Assembly (NCBI GenBank): GCA_963693085.1
Contig: OY856412.1
Coordinates: 350,068,957 to 350,132,956, forward strand
Length of the DNA stretch: 64,000 nucleotides
Direction: 5' to 3'
Source of the DNA: Alisma plantago-aquatica
Lineage: Eukaryota; Streptophyta; Magnoliopsida; Alismatales; Alismataceae
This document shows, piece after piece, positions 1-12,726 of this stretch. The translations under genes and the position numbers were made by a program. The notes under the pieces were generated by a model. It did not search any database and was not told the origin of the DNA. It saw only the letters and a list, made by a program, of their open reading frames with translations. Every line of letters begins with the position of its first letter. Position 1 is the first letter of the stretch.

Positions 1-333
1 ATCTGTAATTTCTACTTGTAGCCTATCAGTGTCTGCTCTGCTGGAACAGACAAAGGCACACTGGGAAGACCATAGTTGACATTCACTGCGTGCATATGCA
101 AGTTGTGAAAGCATTGCAGCCCTAACGGCGGTTAGTGTGGCAATTGTGGGTACAACCCGTTGCGCGGGCAACCTCATATGACATCTATTTTGATTTTGAA
201 CCCTACCGTACGTAAAATATGGCATGTGTGGGTTCTTGTCTTCAAAATGTCCGTTTTGTGCATCCTTGGCATCCATATATACGCGTACAGTGGATTGAAG
301 GCCGCATTGACAACAAGGCATTCCGTTCTCCAT
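1..333 (-). CDS. Unidentified open frame, 3' end cut off by the window edge
   Basis: Read on the minus strand, this frame stays open for 111 codons from an ATG at 333-331 to base 1; the upstream in-frame stop is at 375-373. The protein is not recognised. Near the start there is a Cys-Cys-x-Cys-Gly cluster, followed by residues reading NGHF and MPYF, which faintly recall the layout of a GRF-type zinc finger. The later cysteines expected of that finger are not present, so this is only a thought. The frame lies about 75 bases beyond the stop of the Myb/SANT-like gene on the same strand, so it could be a second exon or a second gene of the same mobile element. An open frame of this length in fairly balanced base composition is suggestive but not proof of coding. 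Confidence 0.4.
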   Translation of the reverse strand, partial: MENGMPCCQCGLQSTVRVYMDAKDAQNGHFEDKNPHMPYFTYGRVQNQNRCHMRLPAQRVVPTIATLTAVRAAMLSQLAYARSECQLWSSQCAFVCSSRADTDRLQVEITD

Positions 334-407
334 TTGAAGACAACCTATATTGACACAATGTGACGATTCTGATCAGGTTCGAAATAAACAATTCGGGAAT
401 CAATCTA

Positions 408-1647
408 TTACAGATACTCTACTAACGACGACATAAATGGTGGGTGAGACGACGTGCTGTTGAAGTTGGGTGAAGGGAATGGTGGCACAAATGATTGTTG
501 AGATGACGTGCTATTGAAGTTGGGTGAAGGGAATGGTTGCAGAGACGGGAAATAAAATGAAGGCATTGGAGGTACAGATGTGGCAAAACCGAATTGTGAC
601 CTTTCACAAAGGTCGTTTAACCACAAGGTTATCTTTGCAGGGGTGTTTTTGAGGCTAAGGTAGATGTTGCGGTTTGTAGAGTCCTTGATGGCGTTCACAA
701 GTGTAGTAAAAACAGCGGTGGGGGCATCGGGGAAATTGTCATTAAAATGTTGTAAAATGTTTGCCAACTCTTCTTTTTTATAGGCTTTGGTCATCATGGA
801 TGTGCCTAACTCGTGAACCTTTGTGTAAACCTGTGTGAACTCAGCCAGAACTTTATTGGAAAGACTACATCACTCTTGCGGCGTTGATTGGTGTTTCCTG
901 CGCGTATGGGTAGAAGGACTCCTGCCCCCAACTGACGGGTTATCTGTCCCCCCAGGCCGCACGCTTTCACCCTCACTTTGCCCGGTAGGTGCGGGTACGC
1001 TATGCTCGTCTGGTACGCTACGCTCGTCTATTTCCGAGTGTGTGTACATGGGTGTATCAGGCACGCCTAGGTCGACACTTACATCATCCTCAGACGCAAC
1101 ATCTGCAGGAATCTGACTGTCCGCCGAAGACATTGCATGGTGTCCTCTAGCAATGTTCCTCCCCGCCATGAGCTCTATGTCATAGTAGTGGGGAAACGGG
1201 CACCTAAGCAACCTAGTCAGGTCCCTGTCTGCCTACGCTTTAAAAAATATGTGTATTAAGATAATCATGTTTACATGTACAATTACTATTTGTTAGGATA
1301 AAAGTTATGTATAGTGTGCGTACCGCAATGGCCTCTTTCCACTCAGGGGTGTCTGGTACAATGGGCTTGTGCCTTTCTTCATCCCATCCAAGGCCACTCT
1401 TGTTGGTCAAACCCTTCAAATGGACGTATTCCTTTTTAAGGTTCTTCCAGCGACATCTTATTTGGTCTAACATAAACACGTCGGCAACCCTATTATTGAC
1501 ATCAGAAGTTATTTCCCTCCAAGAGTCCCTAGTAAAATTACCATCAATACACCTGCCTAGGTCATATTGTCTACGCAATGCTGTCACCACAACGGCATCA
1601 GACTCTCTTGTCCATACCATACGGTGGTTAGGGTTGACGGGAGGCAT
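408..1647 (-). pseudogene. Myb/SANT-like DNA-binding protein of PIF/Harbinger ORF1 type, broken by one stop
   Basis: Two exons are visible on the minus strand. Exon 1 (1647-1324, 108 codons) begins MPPVNPNHR and carries a Myb/SANT-like trihelix: a W at residue 12, DSW near 41-43, QIRCRWKNLKKEY near 62-74, and GWDEE near 87-91. A GT donor at 1323-1322 and an AG acceptor at 1234-1233 keep the phase and lead into exon 2 (1232-408), which reads LLRCPFPHYYDIE, then an acidic and Ser/Pro-rich linker, then a helical C-terminal part (KKEELANILQHF, LWLNDLCE) and a Pro/Asn/Ser tail. Exon 2 is open except for a TGA at 872-870. The tail holds two copies of an 18-residue unit that starts PFPSPNFNSTSS, produced by a 54-bp duplication. 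This domain order matches the Myb/SANT partner protein of PIF/Harbinger transposons and its domesticated relatives. The DDE nuclease gene is not seen here. It is probably an inactive transposon-derived copy; a sequencing error at the TGA is the alternative. Confidence 0.7.
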
Positions 1648-2068
1648 ACTCGTGTAGTTGCTGCAATATTTGATGACATAATCAGTGTAAATGTTTAATA
1701 CAATTCAGTCACAACAAAAACCATTTATGTGTGTTCCTTCAATACTGATTCAATCAGCATATACACAAGCTTCATTGATTAACACCAAAAAAAAATATAG
1801 TAGTCCCAACGAGCATATATGCAAGTTACAAATATACACAAATGAGACAAGTTTGATTGATTAACACCCAAACACAAATATTGTAAATGAATCTGGTTTG
1901 TTGATATATATTGTTTATTCCAAATGTAAATGAATCTGGTTTGTTGATATATATTGTTTATAAATTGAATCTGGTCAGTCCCTGATTTATGAATGAATGA
2001 GAATGGACCTGGTACCACATGTATGTGAACCGGTACAGACCCAAAACCTTGCTACGGTTCTAGTACTT
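1648..2068. repeat. AT-rich spacer with a 36-bp direct repeat
   Basis: No gene is seen. A 36-bp stretch at 1882-1917 recurs exactly at 1925-1960 (period 43), ending in TATATATTGTTTA. A second, looser repeat around the motif TTGATTAACACC occurs near 1775-1785 and 1857-1868. If the Myb/SANT-like gene was expressed, its promoter should lie here, but no convincing TATA box at a fitting distance was picked out. Confidence 0.6.
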
Positions 2069-3932
2069 ATTCAGTTGAAGTCATAGAAGGAAATAGAGCA
2101 ATAAATTAACTGAAGCATGAACAATCAGAAATTATCTGAATGACATAAGTTACAAGGACTATAGAAACACACTAAGTAATTAAAGGAACTGAACCAAGCT
2201 ACTAAACATGAAGTGGACCAAGTTACATAACATGAACGACCATGATCCTTGTTTGGTGGTTATGTCAGCAAGTCCAAACATATGTTTTTTACAGCATTCT
2301 TCATAGTCTGTTGTATGGATAACACACATATTCATACCGTTGACATCTATTTGTTTAGGAATAGGTTAAACCATGGTTATGTCGCCAAGTCCAAACATAT
2401 GAAATTATGTCAATGTATAATCATGATTTGCAGAATAAGTGTAGACTTCTAATACAATTATCAATGACTGCAAAGTATGTCATGAAACTTGATTGACACA
2501 TGAAAGAGACCCATGTTCAGTTGTATTGTACCTGTCGGGAAGCAAACCCCATTAGGGATCAGTCTAAATCTAACTCATGAGCATAGTTTGGAAAACAACT
2601 AGGCTATAACTGAACTAGACATACATAATTTCATCATGATTGAATGTTCAGGATGATGAGATCAAACTGACCCAAATTAAGAAAAGTGTGGCATGTAACA
2701 AAGTGGTGGTTCAAATCCATGGGAAAAAGCATCATAGTCCAATTAAGAAATAAAAAAAAACACAATTAAAGTTGAGCATGGGAAAAGTTAGTAAAGCTTA
2801 AGTTGAAAGTGCTACTGAAATCTTGTATAAAATATCATATGAAGATATTTTGTCATCAACCTGAAATGATTTGAAGTAACAAGGAAAACACGCTTGAAAT
2901 GTGTGAGAAAGTCATGCATGGATGGACTCGAGGTGTGCTTGAACTAAATATGGCCAATCATAAGGAATGTAGGTTTAAATTTGGTTAGGGAAAGCCTCCT
3001 ATTCAGTTGAAGTCATAGAAGGAAATAGAGCAATAAATGAACTGAAGCATGAACAATCAGAAATTATCTGAATGACATAAGTTACAAGGACTATAGAAAC
3101 ACACTAAGTAATTAAAGGAACTGAACCAATCTACTAAACATGAAGTGGACCAAGCTACATAACATGAACGAACATGATCCTTGTTTGGTGGTTGTGTCGG
3201 CAAGTCCAAACATATGTTTTTACAGCATTCTTCACAGTCTGTTGTATGGATAACACACATATTCATACCGTTGGCATCTATTTGTTTAGGAATAGGTTAA
3301 ACCATGGTTATGTCAGCAAGTCCAAAAATATGAAATTATGTCAATGTATAATCATGATTTGTAGAATAAGTGTAGACTTCTAATACAATTATCAATGACT
3401 GCAAAGTATGTCATGAAACTTGATTGACACATGAAAGAGACCCATGTTCAGGTGTATATGTACCTGCCGGGAAGCAAACCCCATTAGGGATCAGTCTAAA
3501 TCCAACTCATGAGCATAGTTTGGAAAACAACTAGGCTATAACTGAACTAGACATACATAATTTCATCATGATTGAATGTTCAGGATGATGAGATCAAACT
3601 GACCCAAATTAAGAAAAGTGTGGCATGTAACAAAGTGGTGGTTCAAATCCATGGGAAAAAGCATCATAGTCCAATCAAGAAACAAAAAAAAACACAATTA
3701 AAGTTGAGCATGGGAAAAGTTAGTAAAGCTTAAGTTGAAAGTTCTACTGAAATCTTGTATAAAATATCATATGAAAATATTTTGTCATCAACCTGAAATG
3801 ATTTGAAGTAACAAGGAAAACACGCTTGAAATGTGTGAGAAAGTCATGCATGGATGGACTCGAGGTGTGCTTGAACTAAATATGGCCAATGATAAGGAAT
3901 GTAGGTTTAAATTTGGTTAGGGAAAGCCTCCT
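2069..3932. repeat. Tandem duplication, two 932-bp units
   Basis: Unit 1 is 2069-3000 and unit 2 is 3001-3932. Unit 2 starts immediately where unit 1 ends, and the two match base for base over long stretches with scattered substitutions and small compensating indels. Each unit starts ATTCAGTTGAAGTCATAG and ends GGAAAGCCTCCT. Inside each unit a shorter motif, GTCAGCAAGTCCAAA or a close variant, occurs twice about 115 bases apart. Only frames of 67-69 codons are open, so this is treated as non-coding. Unequal exchange or replication slippage is the likely origin. Confidence 0.93.
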
Positions 3933-5879
3933 CTGCTTATGTAGGGTTACATTTTGAGTGATAATACATGTTGAAGTAAAAATAGGGAGATGAATACATT
4001 GGGTACATGTGACTGATAGGGGCCACATTATGATGTAGGTTAGAGGTCCATGAATATGAAGGAATGCATACTAATTAAAATTATTATTGGCCCCAAGTCA
4101 ACTGGTTGCAATCCCACAAAAAATTAAGGCCAGATGGAGAGGGACATGTGATTCAGGTCAGATTAACACAAAAATTATCAAATGCATTGGAAACATGTCC
4201 ATGAATATGAACGAATGCATACAAATCAATGAAAAACCTTTCTCCAAAGAGTAGCCTACTAAATTTTGGACAAATACTTAGGACATGGGTCCATGTATTT
4301 GGGTTACTTTTACTTAACTTTAAGATCCACACATTTCTCAAATGTTACTGACCCTAGGTCAAATACAAGTGGCACCAAAGTTTAAAGAAATGTATCATGA
4401 AATTAAGTGGTGGTTCAAATCCATGAGAACAATCATCACAATCTAATTCAGAAATGAAAACATCAAAGTGCAATCTAGAAACCAAAAAATAGTTTAACGT
4501 ATGCTTCATACTTCATTTTGTACTAAAAAACAATTGCAAGGGAAAAAACAAATTCAAACCATTTGGAAAATTAGACACATACATGGACCCATCATAGTAT
4601 TTACTTCAAAAGGGTACCCATCATATAGAAAGCAAACTACTATTCTATAACAGAAAAATGAACACATATTAGTATATTTCATATTGAAAAAGCAACCTAC
4701 TATTGAGACATCCAACCAGACAGACTGAAATACCTACAGAACGGTTTACTGAATTGTCGTTTTGGTTGTTACATAGAGATGGTCCAAAAAGGCACTAATA
4801 TTAGTGTAATTTAATAAGTGTGATATAACTAGTTGTTATGTGTTGTATCTAGTTAGTTATTATTATAGATGCACCATTTCCATATTCAAGGAATATATTC
4901 AACTAGTTGTTATGTCAATTGTATTCTATATTTGTGTCCATCTTTTCACTTATCCTTAATCAACACACAAAATCAACTTAGTTTTCTGAATAACACAAAT
5001 TCTAAAAGATCAATCATTGATATTATGTAATTTAAAACATACTATAATGTCACACCTGCACCACACAAAATTTAAATATATGAATGAAAAAAATATTGAA
5101 CTGAATTAGCTAGATGTGTGTGATAGCCATAGTGTGTTGACTTTTGTATTTGGTAATTGAAACATGATAAAAAATCATACATAATGATGCACCCTCAAAC
5201 TAAATGAAAACCCATCACCTTCTCAATCATTTTTTGTAGCATATAGTATGCATGCAATCACAATTAAAGTTCTATGGCTTGTTTCATACTAAATATCAAG
5301 GTACGAAAATGGTTAATGGAATCCTATGTGTGGAGAAGAAACAACAATAGAGGTGGCACAAGCAACAAAAACAAAATAGAGAGTGATTGAAGAAGGAAAA
5401 GTATCAAGACATGTGACGGAAGAAAATTAAGGAGGTGGTAGTGATGGGAGGCATCTGTGATGTGAGCATAAAAAATAGGAATCACTATAAACAGGATGAT
5501 GGAAACAGATTATTTTCTTAAAATCTAGTTGATAAATTGAATAGTCTATAGGAATCACTATAAAGTAAGAGAGTCACATTCTTCATAATGTTATCAATAG
5601 TCTATAGGAATCATTTTTTTTCCTATTGAAATCGTGCTTCTTAGACCAACATCAGTTCAGAGACCATGCTACAGACCACATCAGTTCAGAGACCATGCTC
5701 GTCCAAAGCATCAAACCAATAACAAATATGTTATGTGCCCTAAAACCGTACATGTTTCCATAAAGAACATCATTTCACAAATGTTTTAGTACTTAATTCG
5801 ACATTGCCCTATTCCACATTGTGCCCTAAAACCGAAATAACCCTATTCAACATTGTGCCCTAAAACCGAAATAACCCTC
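3933..5879. other. AT-rich DNA, nothing recognised
   Basis: About 1.9 kb without a convincing open frame, RNA gene or terminal repeat. Short repeated phrases are present, for example ATCAGTTCAGAGACCATGCT twice near 5650-5700 and GTGCCCTAAAACCG at about 5736, 5821 and 5856, just before base composition rises sharply. It may be degraded transposon sequence. Confidence 0.5.
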
Positions 5880-7160
5880 TACCCTACACAGAGACCAACC
5901 TGAGCAGAATCTTTCCTTGGAGTGACGACGGAAGCGGCGGAAGCTGGGCACAAGCGTCGACCTGGGCAGCGCCGGCAGACCACGAGCGAGCAGCAACGAT
6001 CTTCTGTGGAAGTCCAGCACCTCGCAACACTTGGACGAAGAAGTTTGTGTAGAAGTCCAGCACCTCGCAACACCACACCGCCAATTTAAAGGCACAACAC
6101 TGACTAGGGTTTCGGGTTCCTCTTCTGTGCCGCCTACTCCTTCCTCTGTAGACGACTTGACCAGGCATGGCAGACCATGCTTTTGACCGCCCTAGCTCGG
6201 CGGTGGCAGGTGGCAGGAAGCAGCTACGCCGAAGGTAGCTGCGTCGGGAGCAGATGTGTCGCATTTACTTCACAGGCTGCTTCGCCAGGAAGACGGCTGC
6301 TTCGCCAGGAAGAGGGAGGAAAGACGTCGCGAGGGACGAAGCGAGAGACGCGAGACGCGAGTCGGGGTAGGATCTTAAACCGGGTTTGAGATTCCAAACC
6401 TGCCTCTACCTGTACTGCGTCAAGCTCGAAAATGGGACTGACTAAACCCAAAACGGGGTCCGAACCAGTCTCATTGCCAAACGGAAACACAGCCCGAGCC
6501 GGACTGGTGCCCAAACCCGGTCCAGGCCGTTTCCAAACAGGGGCTCCATGATGCCAGACACCACTGCGGATCGTGAGCCTAACTGGAGAAGGTTTTAGAG
6601 ATAATGGCGAGAAGAACGGAACCGATCTCCCACCAAAGAGCCATCTACGGCGGCGTCCAGAAGGAGAGAAAGAGCAGGACAACCTAGAGGGCCAGAGCGG
6701 AGGTCTGTGGCGGCACTGCCTCTTGCGGAGAAGAAGAATCAAAACATGAGGCGCATGATTCATCATCGGCTCTCTTGTATACAGCGGTGCAACTATCTTC
6801 AAAAGATCGGAGCTTCAGGTAGAGAGATGCTCGTGAGAACGTGAGACGCGGGCGGCGGCCAGCCAATCATTGAAATGGTCAGAAGTCACGCCAGTCTTGC
6901 AGTGAAAGACATGGCGTTGTTGCGTCATCTAGCCAGAGTATAAGGACGTGGCGCTGTGCAGTAGAGAAGTTCAGCATCAGGCTTGAGTCGGTGTCGAAGG
7001 ACGACAGAAGAGCCTCGCGATGCACATACACGGGCGTCAGACGATCGCGGAGTCGTCGCGAAGGAGAAGGGCAAGGGGGAAAACCATAAACCGGTCGAAT
7101 CGAACAGAACCGGTTTCAAAACCCTTGAATTGCCAGTTCAACTAGCAAGCAGGAGAACTG
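5880..7160. other. GC-rich island with transposon-end-like motifs
   Basis: Base composition shifts abruptly to GC-rich inside AT-rich surroundings. Visible structure: a repeated GAAGTCCAGCACCTCGCAAC at about 6010 and 6053; CTGCTTCGCCAGGAAG twice at about 6280-6313; and a block at 6370-6548 full of variants of CAAACCCGG and CCAAACAGG. Read on the minus strand that block starts CCCCTGTTTGGAAACGGCC, which resembles terminal sequences of plant PIF/Harbinger or hAT elements. A 192-codon frame on the minus strand (6802-6224) has no recognisable domain and low-complexity Arg/Pro/Ser content, so it is not called as a gene. The island could be the CpG-rich promoter and 5' end of a transposon or of a captured host gene. 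No matching opposite terminus was found. Confidence 0.4.
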
Positions 7161-10100
7161 TGCATCTCCATAGAGCCATGTGGCACATCCTGATTGGCTG
7201 TAAGATAAAATATTTCAGAAATGTCCAATTCTTAATTAATCCGTAGAAATTAGCTCCATGACCAGAAAAATACGAAAAAACTACCAAATTCTCAGAAAAT
7301 GTGTCGAACAACATGTAAACTTTATACCAGCCTTTTTATGATTAAATCTTAATGATATTATGTAAGATTCTTTAAGATTATTTAATAAATAAAAAAATCA
7401 AACAACGACATTAAATTATGGAAATACATCAGTGTTGAAATATGACATATAATCCAAATAATGTCAGATATGATGATATTTGAACGTGAAACTATGTAAT
7501 TTTCATAATGTGGCTAATTAGGGCTAATAATCCTAAGTAAAATGTACAAAATACATATATGATCAATAAATATTGGAATATTCATTATAAGATAATGTCA
7601 ATATATGGAACATCATGTTTAATTATTAGATTATGATGATACACATAATTCATATTATATAATGATGTTTTCCCTTAATGTGATATAAATCCTAATACGC
7701 TTAATGTATATAATCTAGGGTTAATATGTGCACAAAATGATATAGAACCTAATGTTCAGATAATGAAGCATAATCTGAAAAATAACATCAGTGAGATAAT
7801 TCTTAGACAAGAATGCAAGTAATGACGAACATGTCCTAATGATCTAAGTCAAACCCTAATAAATCATAACTAGGGTTATAACTAGGGTTATGATGAGAAC
7901 GTGATGGCATATGTGGTCTTGTCTTTATCATGGTTAGACCAAGATGTAGTTGACATCAGGAATGTCTTATAGATTGTGATATATCTTTTCAAGGTACACC
8001 ATACCTTTTACTTGGCTTATTATACAATGTGCTTGTGTTATATGTGTAGTAAAATACTTGGCATATGATATTGGATGAAATGATTGTTCTTGTATGATAT
8101 CTTGCTTGTTTTTTCATACTTATATGGCTATCAACACATGAAACATAAGATTTTTGATCCATCATATGATAGCACTAAACCCTTTGGTACTATAGTGCAT
8201 TGAAGTAATCTAACTCTTTGGTAGGAGATCACATTGTATATATGATCTAATTCTTTGGTAGGAGATCATAAGGCCTAAAAGCATCTATCCCTTTGGTGGC
8301 AGATGTACGGGATATATGATGGAAATGTGCTTAAAATATGTATTGTTTTGTTAATAACATCTTTGTTCAAGTATATGCCTTTCTTTATATTTCCTTAAAA
8401 CTGTCAAGTATTAGTCTTATCTTATTGCCAAGCTTAGTAATGAGGGGTATATAAAAAGACACATAAGCATACTTAGTACAATATTCTTGAATATTATACT
8501 GACGTGTATCACATGTAATCTTTGTTTTAGGTTATGGACTTATGCTCGTAAAGCACCAGGATAGTTGAGAGTTGTGTGGCGAGCTGATGTACAGGTGGAT
8601 CAGTTGTCTTAAGATCCAATTGTAGATGTAGTACATATATATGTAAAGTTTACTGTTCAATGTGTAATATCAAATGTTGTAACAATTCCTTTTGTTATTA
8701 TATGTTGAATGGTAAACATGTGTTGTATGGTTTTATTATTGTTCATGTGCATGTGCTACTATTGTTTCCTTCTGACTTCCTTTCATTTTCTTCTTCTTAG
8801 GCTAGAGCGTGATTCTCAAATTGGGATTCTCATTGAGGTGAGGTTTTAATTTGGACGTCATGCATCAGATTTAGTTTGAGAAAATATGGGGATGTCATAA
8901 GTTCATTGTACCTTAATAGATGTACTAAAGACCCTCATACATAGGTGTGAGTAGGGTTAATGCATAGAAATTGCATCCAATCCAGTCTGCACCTGTACAT
9001 GTAGAGAGGATCTAGTGCATGGTGAGGTGAAAATAGATCTACATTTTGGTTGTACATGATGTAATGCATATAACAAATCCTTAATTTCTAGATTGGAGGA
9101 GAATTAGGCATTATGAAAATGCCATGGACATCATTGTATAATGGAAAATATGTTATAAAACATGTTGTGATTTATTAAAGACAAACTTAATTGATGTTGT
9201 TTCTCTTGATTATTATACTACTTAAAGAAATAAATGATATGCTAACAACATTATTTGATCTCTAGTGTACTATTAAATTTGCAATTGCAATGAGGGATCT
9301 TGATTTTTTCGTATTAGGTAAAGGATGATGGTAATGAAAGACTGGCTTATCTACTATCTATGCACTACTTGATGATTTTGCTACATGTTGGAATGTTTAA
9401 TAAGCATCACAAAAGATGAACTCCACGTGGATTGTAATGAATAAAAGGAATAATGATATTGTTTATTTATTAAAAGTGATGATATTAAATAAGTCTCGAT
9501 ACTGTACTATTTTCCTTGATATTGTGACCCCTATATAAGAATTTGTTTTATTATTCAATTAAATGGAAATGTGTCCTTTTTATTAAATGTGTGTTTTTGG
9601 TTAATTTTTGCGGGACATTGATGGATAGACACATTTTATCCCTTCAGTGTTATCTATTAAGATAGTGGGGTTGAGATTTTATGGATCAATAGTTTTGTGA
9701 TAGTTATTATTGGTGGATAGATACTAAATATTATTAGTGTGTATGCCTCACAAGTTTGGACTTAACAAGGAGATGAGGCGCGCATACGAGACTCACACAT
9801 TTGGGCTAAAAATATTTGTAAGCCCTAATGAACACGCTCAAATACACAAAACACTTTTCCTAAAAACTGCACAGGTTTAGACTATAGTATAGAATAGGAA
9901 ACTTAGGGGTTTATCTGCATCGACACAGATATAACTTCCTTCTACTAGTTTGGTATTGTAGGGAGTATAATTTTTAGGGTTTGATTTTACAATTTGAATC
10001 ACACAAATGAAAAGGCAATGGAAAAGACAATAATCAAACCTAACATAACCCTACTCAACTAAGGCTATCTGATTAGGTAAAAAGGGTGATTACACAAGAT

Positions 10101-12726
10101 TAGGTTAGCAATAAACACTTCATTAACAAAATGTAATCCTGCTTAGCAATTCAAGAGAAAAACTAACTAGACAAGGCAAAAGGAAGCAACTAGTTACACT
10201 AGGTAAGTAATGAACTAAGGGCTCATTTGGTTGGTAGAAAATGATTTTTTATTTTTCAAACTACTTTAATTTTTAGAAAAACTTGTTTTTGGAACGATGG
10301 ACTTACAATCAAAATAATAAATCGAAATGTTCCATAACAATACATCCCCACATGTTGATGTCTTTAATGGACAATCAAACATGGCTTATGATGCTGAAGA
10401 GAACCATCCAATTCAAATTTGTGACAAAAGCGACACATGCACCATATAATATTAAAACCAGTAGGACAAGGAACCAAGGCCCATGTATTATGGAATTGAG
10501 TATGAAATGCCTGATTCTAGAAAAAATAGGAAAATGAATTGTGTGGTTTTTTTATCATGGTTCATTTTTAGTCTACTTATAAGTGTTGTCTTTGGTCTCT
10601 CTTTTATCCGTCTTCCTCCTCATTTAACCTTCACAAGGTATGCACCTCTCTTTCTTTACATCAGTGGGCATTGGTGTTGTAGTTGCATCTACTTTGGCGA
10701 GGGAGTAGCTCGAAAATCTCCTTCTTCAGAATCACAAACTCTAATAGAGGAAGTATTTGTATTGGTAAATTGCTCAGAGACACCATGGAGGTGAATGTAG
10801 GGTGCTATAATGACATATCTAGGATATTAATTTTGCTTGTTTTATAGGAGATATCACTCCTCCCTTTCACCCCCTTCATGGTTGTTGGCATTGTACAGGT
10901 CTTAGTAGATAAATGGCATGTTTTCTCTTTTCATTGCACATTGTCATCTCAATTCATCTCTCTCATTGTAGATCAGATCTATGAAATATGGTGAATGTTT
11001 CTGAGTTACCATACTCCAGTTTGGGTGGTAACTGGCTAAGTCTCCTACTACATGATCCTTCATAGCTGGCATCAACTAGGGTAGAGGCACATCACCATTT
11101 GCATCTATCATGAAGTAGTATGCATGGTATGTGGTGATCAAATTGGAAACTTGCAATGGCGCATGATGAATAAAGCATCATCTACCTGAACTTTTAGGGT
11201 TTGGGTCTGCTATAGCGGACAACAAACCTTTAAGGGAAAATCTTATTAAAACTACAAAGGGAATTGATACAGATCAAAGTTTTCGGAGAAAACATGAAGT
11301 ACGTCATACCAAACAGAACACAAACTAACTCCTTGAAGTCAATTTACATTGAACCAAGTAGAAGTATTTGAACTTCAACTCGTGACTTTTGCTTTCCTAT
11401 ATTTTAGATTCACTATTGGGTTGTATCTACCTCCTACCATACATGCCTAAATCTAGAAAAATATATCACAAAATACTAAGGATAAAAACTAACTAGTCTA
11501 GAAAGGGCTAGCTAACATGAACACAACAATTAGCTAAGTAAACAAGTAAGGAACTTAATTGGGTTAATCACTAGACAAGGAAATGAACAAATAGGGTTTT
11601 AAGAAATTAATTAGGGAAGTGGTCTCTTAGGGAATAAATGTGAATGTCAACCTACTTAGGGTCATATCGTGCAACACATTCGTACATTCAATAAAACCAT
11701 GTTATCAAACCAAACAACAAGGTTGGATGATGATCACTTATCCTATACTAATCATTGACCATAGGTGGTATAGGGTGTACATAGAGAAACTAGTTTCCAT
11801 CATCCTATATTCAAAATACAAGGTTTTATTGACTAGGTATAGATATAATCTAATTAAGACCACACTAATATAGGTATCTAGGAGTGATTCCCCTAATGTA
11901 TATAGAGGATAAGGAAGGCTGGGATGTGGGAAAAAGGGTGTTTGACCTCCTTTTACACTCCATCCAACCTATTACTAAGTGTAGGATAGTATATGGATAT
12001 GCAGGAAGTTGGATATAGATCCACTTGTTGGACTTAGGAGTATTTCCCTCATAAAACCACATATACACCATTCTCCTAGACTTAGGTGGTTTCAAGCATC
12101 AGTCGTCATAGAAATGGATGGGAAACTAGATATAAGCAATAAGATAACATTTCTAAATGACAATGTAGTGTTTATGATAATATTTTCCTAGCATGGTATT
12201 AGAGAAATAGCCCACTATAGGCGCTTAGCTACTCATGACAGTGGAAAAAACAAAAATGGAGAAGAAAAAGATATGATAATCCATGGAGCTTGAATTAGTG
12301 CTAGAAACATTCCTTGCTAGTAGATGAATGCTTGAGCACTTTCCTCCTCCAAGGTGGAATGGCGTGGAAATGGAATGGATAGTGGCCAAAACCCCAAAAG
12401 CTAAGGTTTTGGGGTGGAAGGTGATGAAATGTGAGTGGAGTGAGTAAGGTAGGTGGTAGGTGGATGAAATGAATGCCCAAGGGATCTACAGTTTAGCTCA
12501 CACTAGCCACTAATGTTTATATAGTGGTTTGGGAAGCATAGGGTTAATTAAGATGTTAAAATGGTAGTAGGGTGGTTTTAAGGTTAGGTGAGTAGCACAA
12601 CCATGGTAGTCTCCAAAGTCATAGTTGGTGAGTGTGGGAATGTCCTTAGTAGTGGAATGGACCATGTTGTGAATCTAAAATTATTAGGAAAAAATTTGGG
12701 TTATGGAGTTCAAGTAGCACAATCAT
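7161..12726. other. AT-rich intergenic DNA with probable old LTR fragments
   Basis: No gene is supported in about 5.5 kb. Around 8175-8312 there are four degenerate copies of a roughly 36-bp unit containing CTTTGGTAGGAGATCA or a variant (8182, 8216, 8252, 8290). Around 8445-8460 a GGTATATAAAAAG sequence is followed by an LTR-leader-like stretch. Near 10219 the phrase GGGCTCATTTGGTTGG resembles the end of a small inverted-repeat transposon, but no partner end was located. A TTTATATAGTGG motif near 12520-12535 resembles core promoters in the gypsy LTRs further right. These suggest decayed LTR elements; none can be delimited. Confidence 0.4.

Noticed and set aside
2069..3932. The 932-bp pair as LTRs of an element
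   Set aside because: The units are directly adjacent with nothing between them and do not have TG...CA ends, primer site or polypurine tract.
6224..6802. 192-codon minus-strand frame in the GC-rich island
   Set aside because: No domain, biased Arg/Pro/Ser content, and it runs through transposon-end-like repeats; long chance frames are common in GC-rich DNA.
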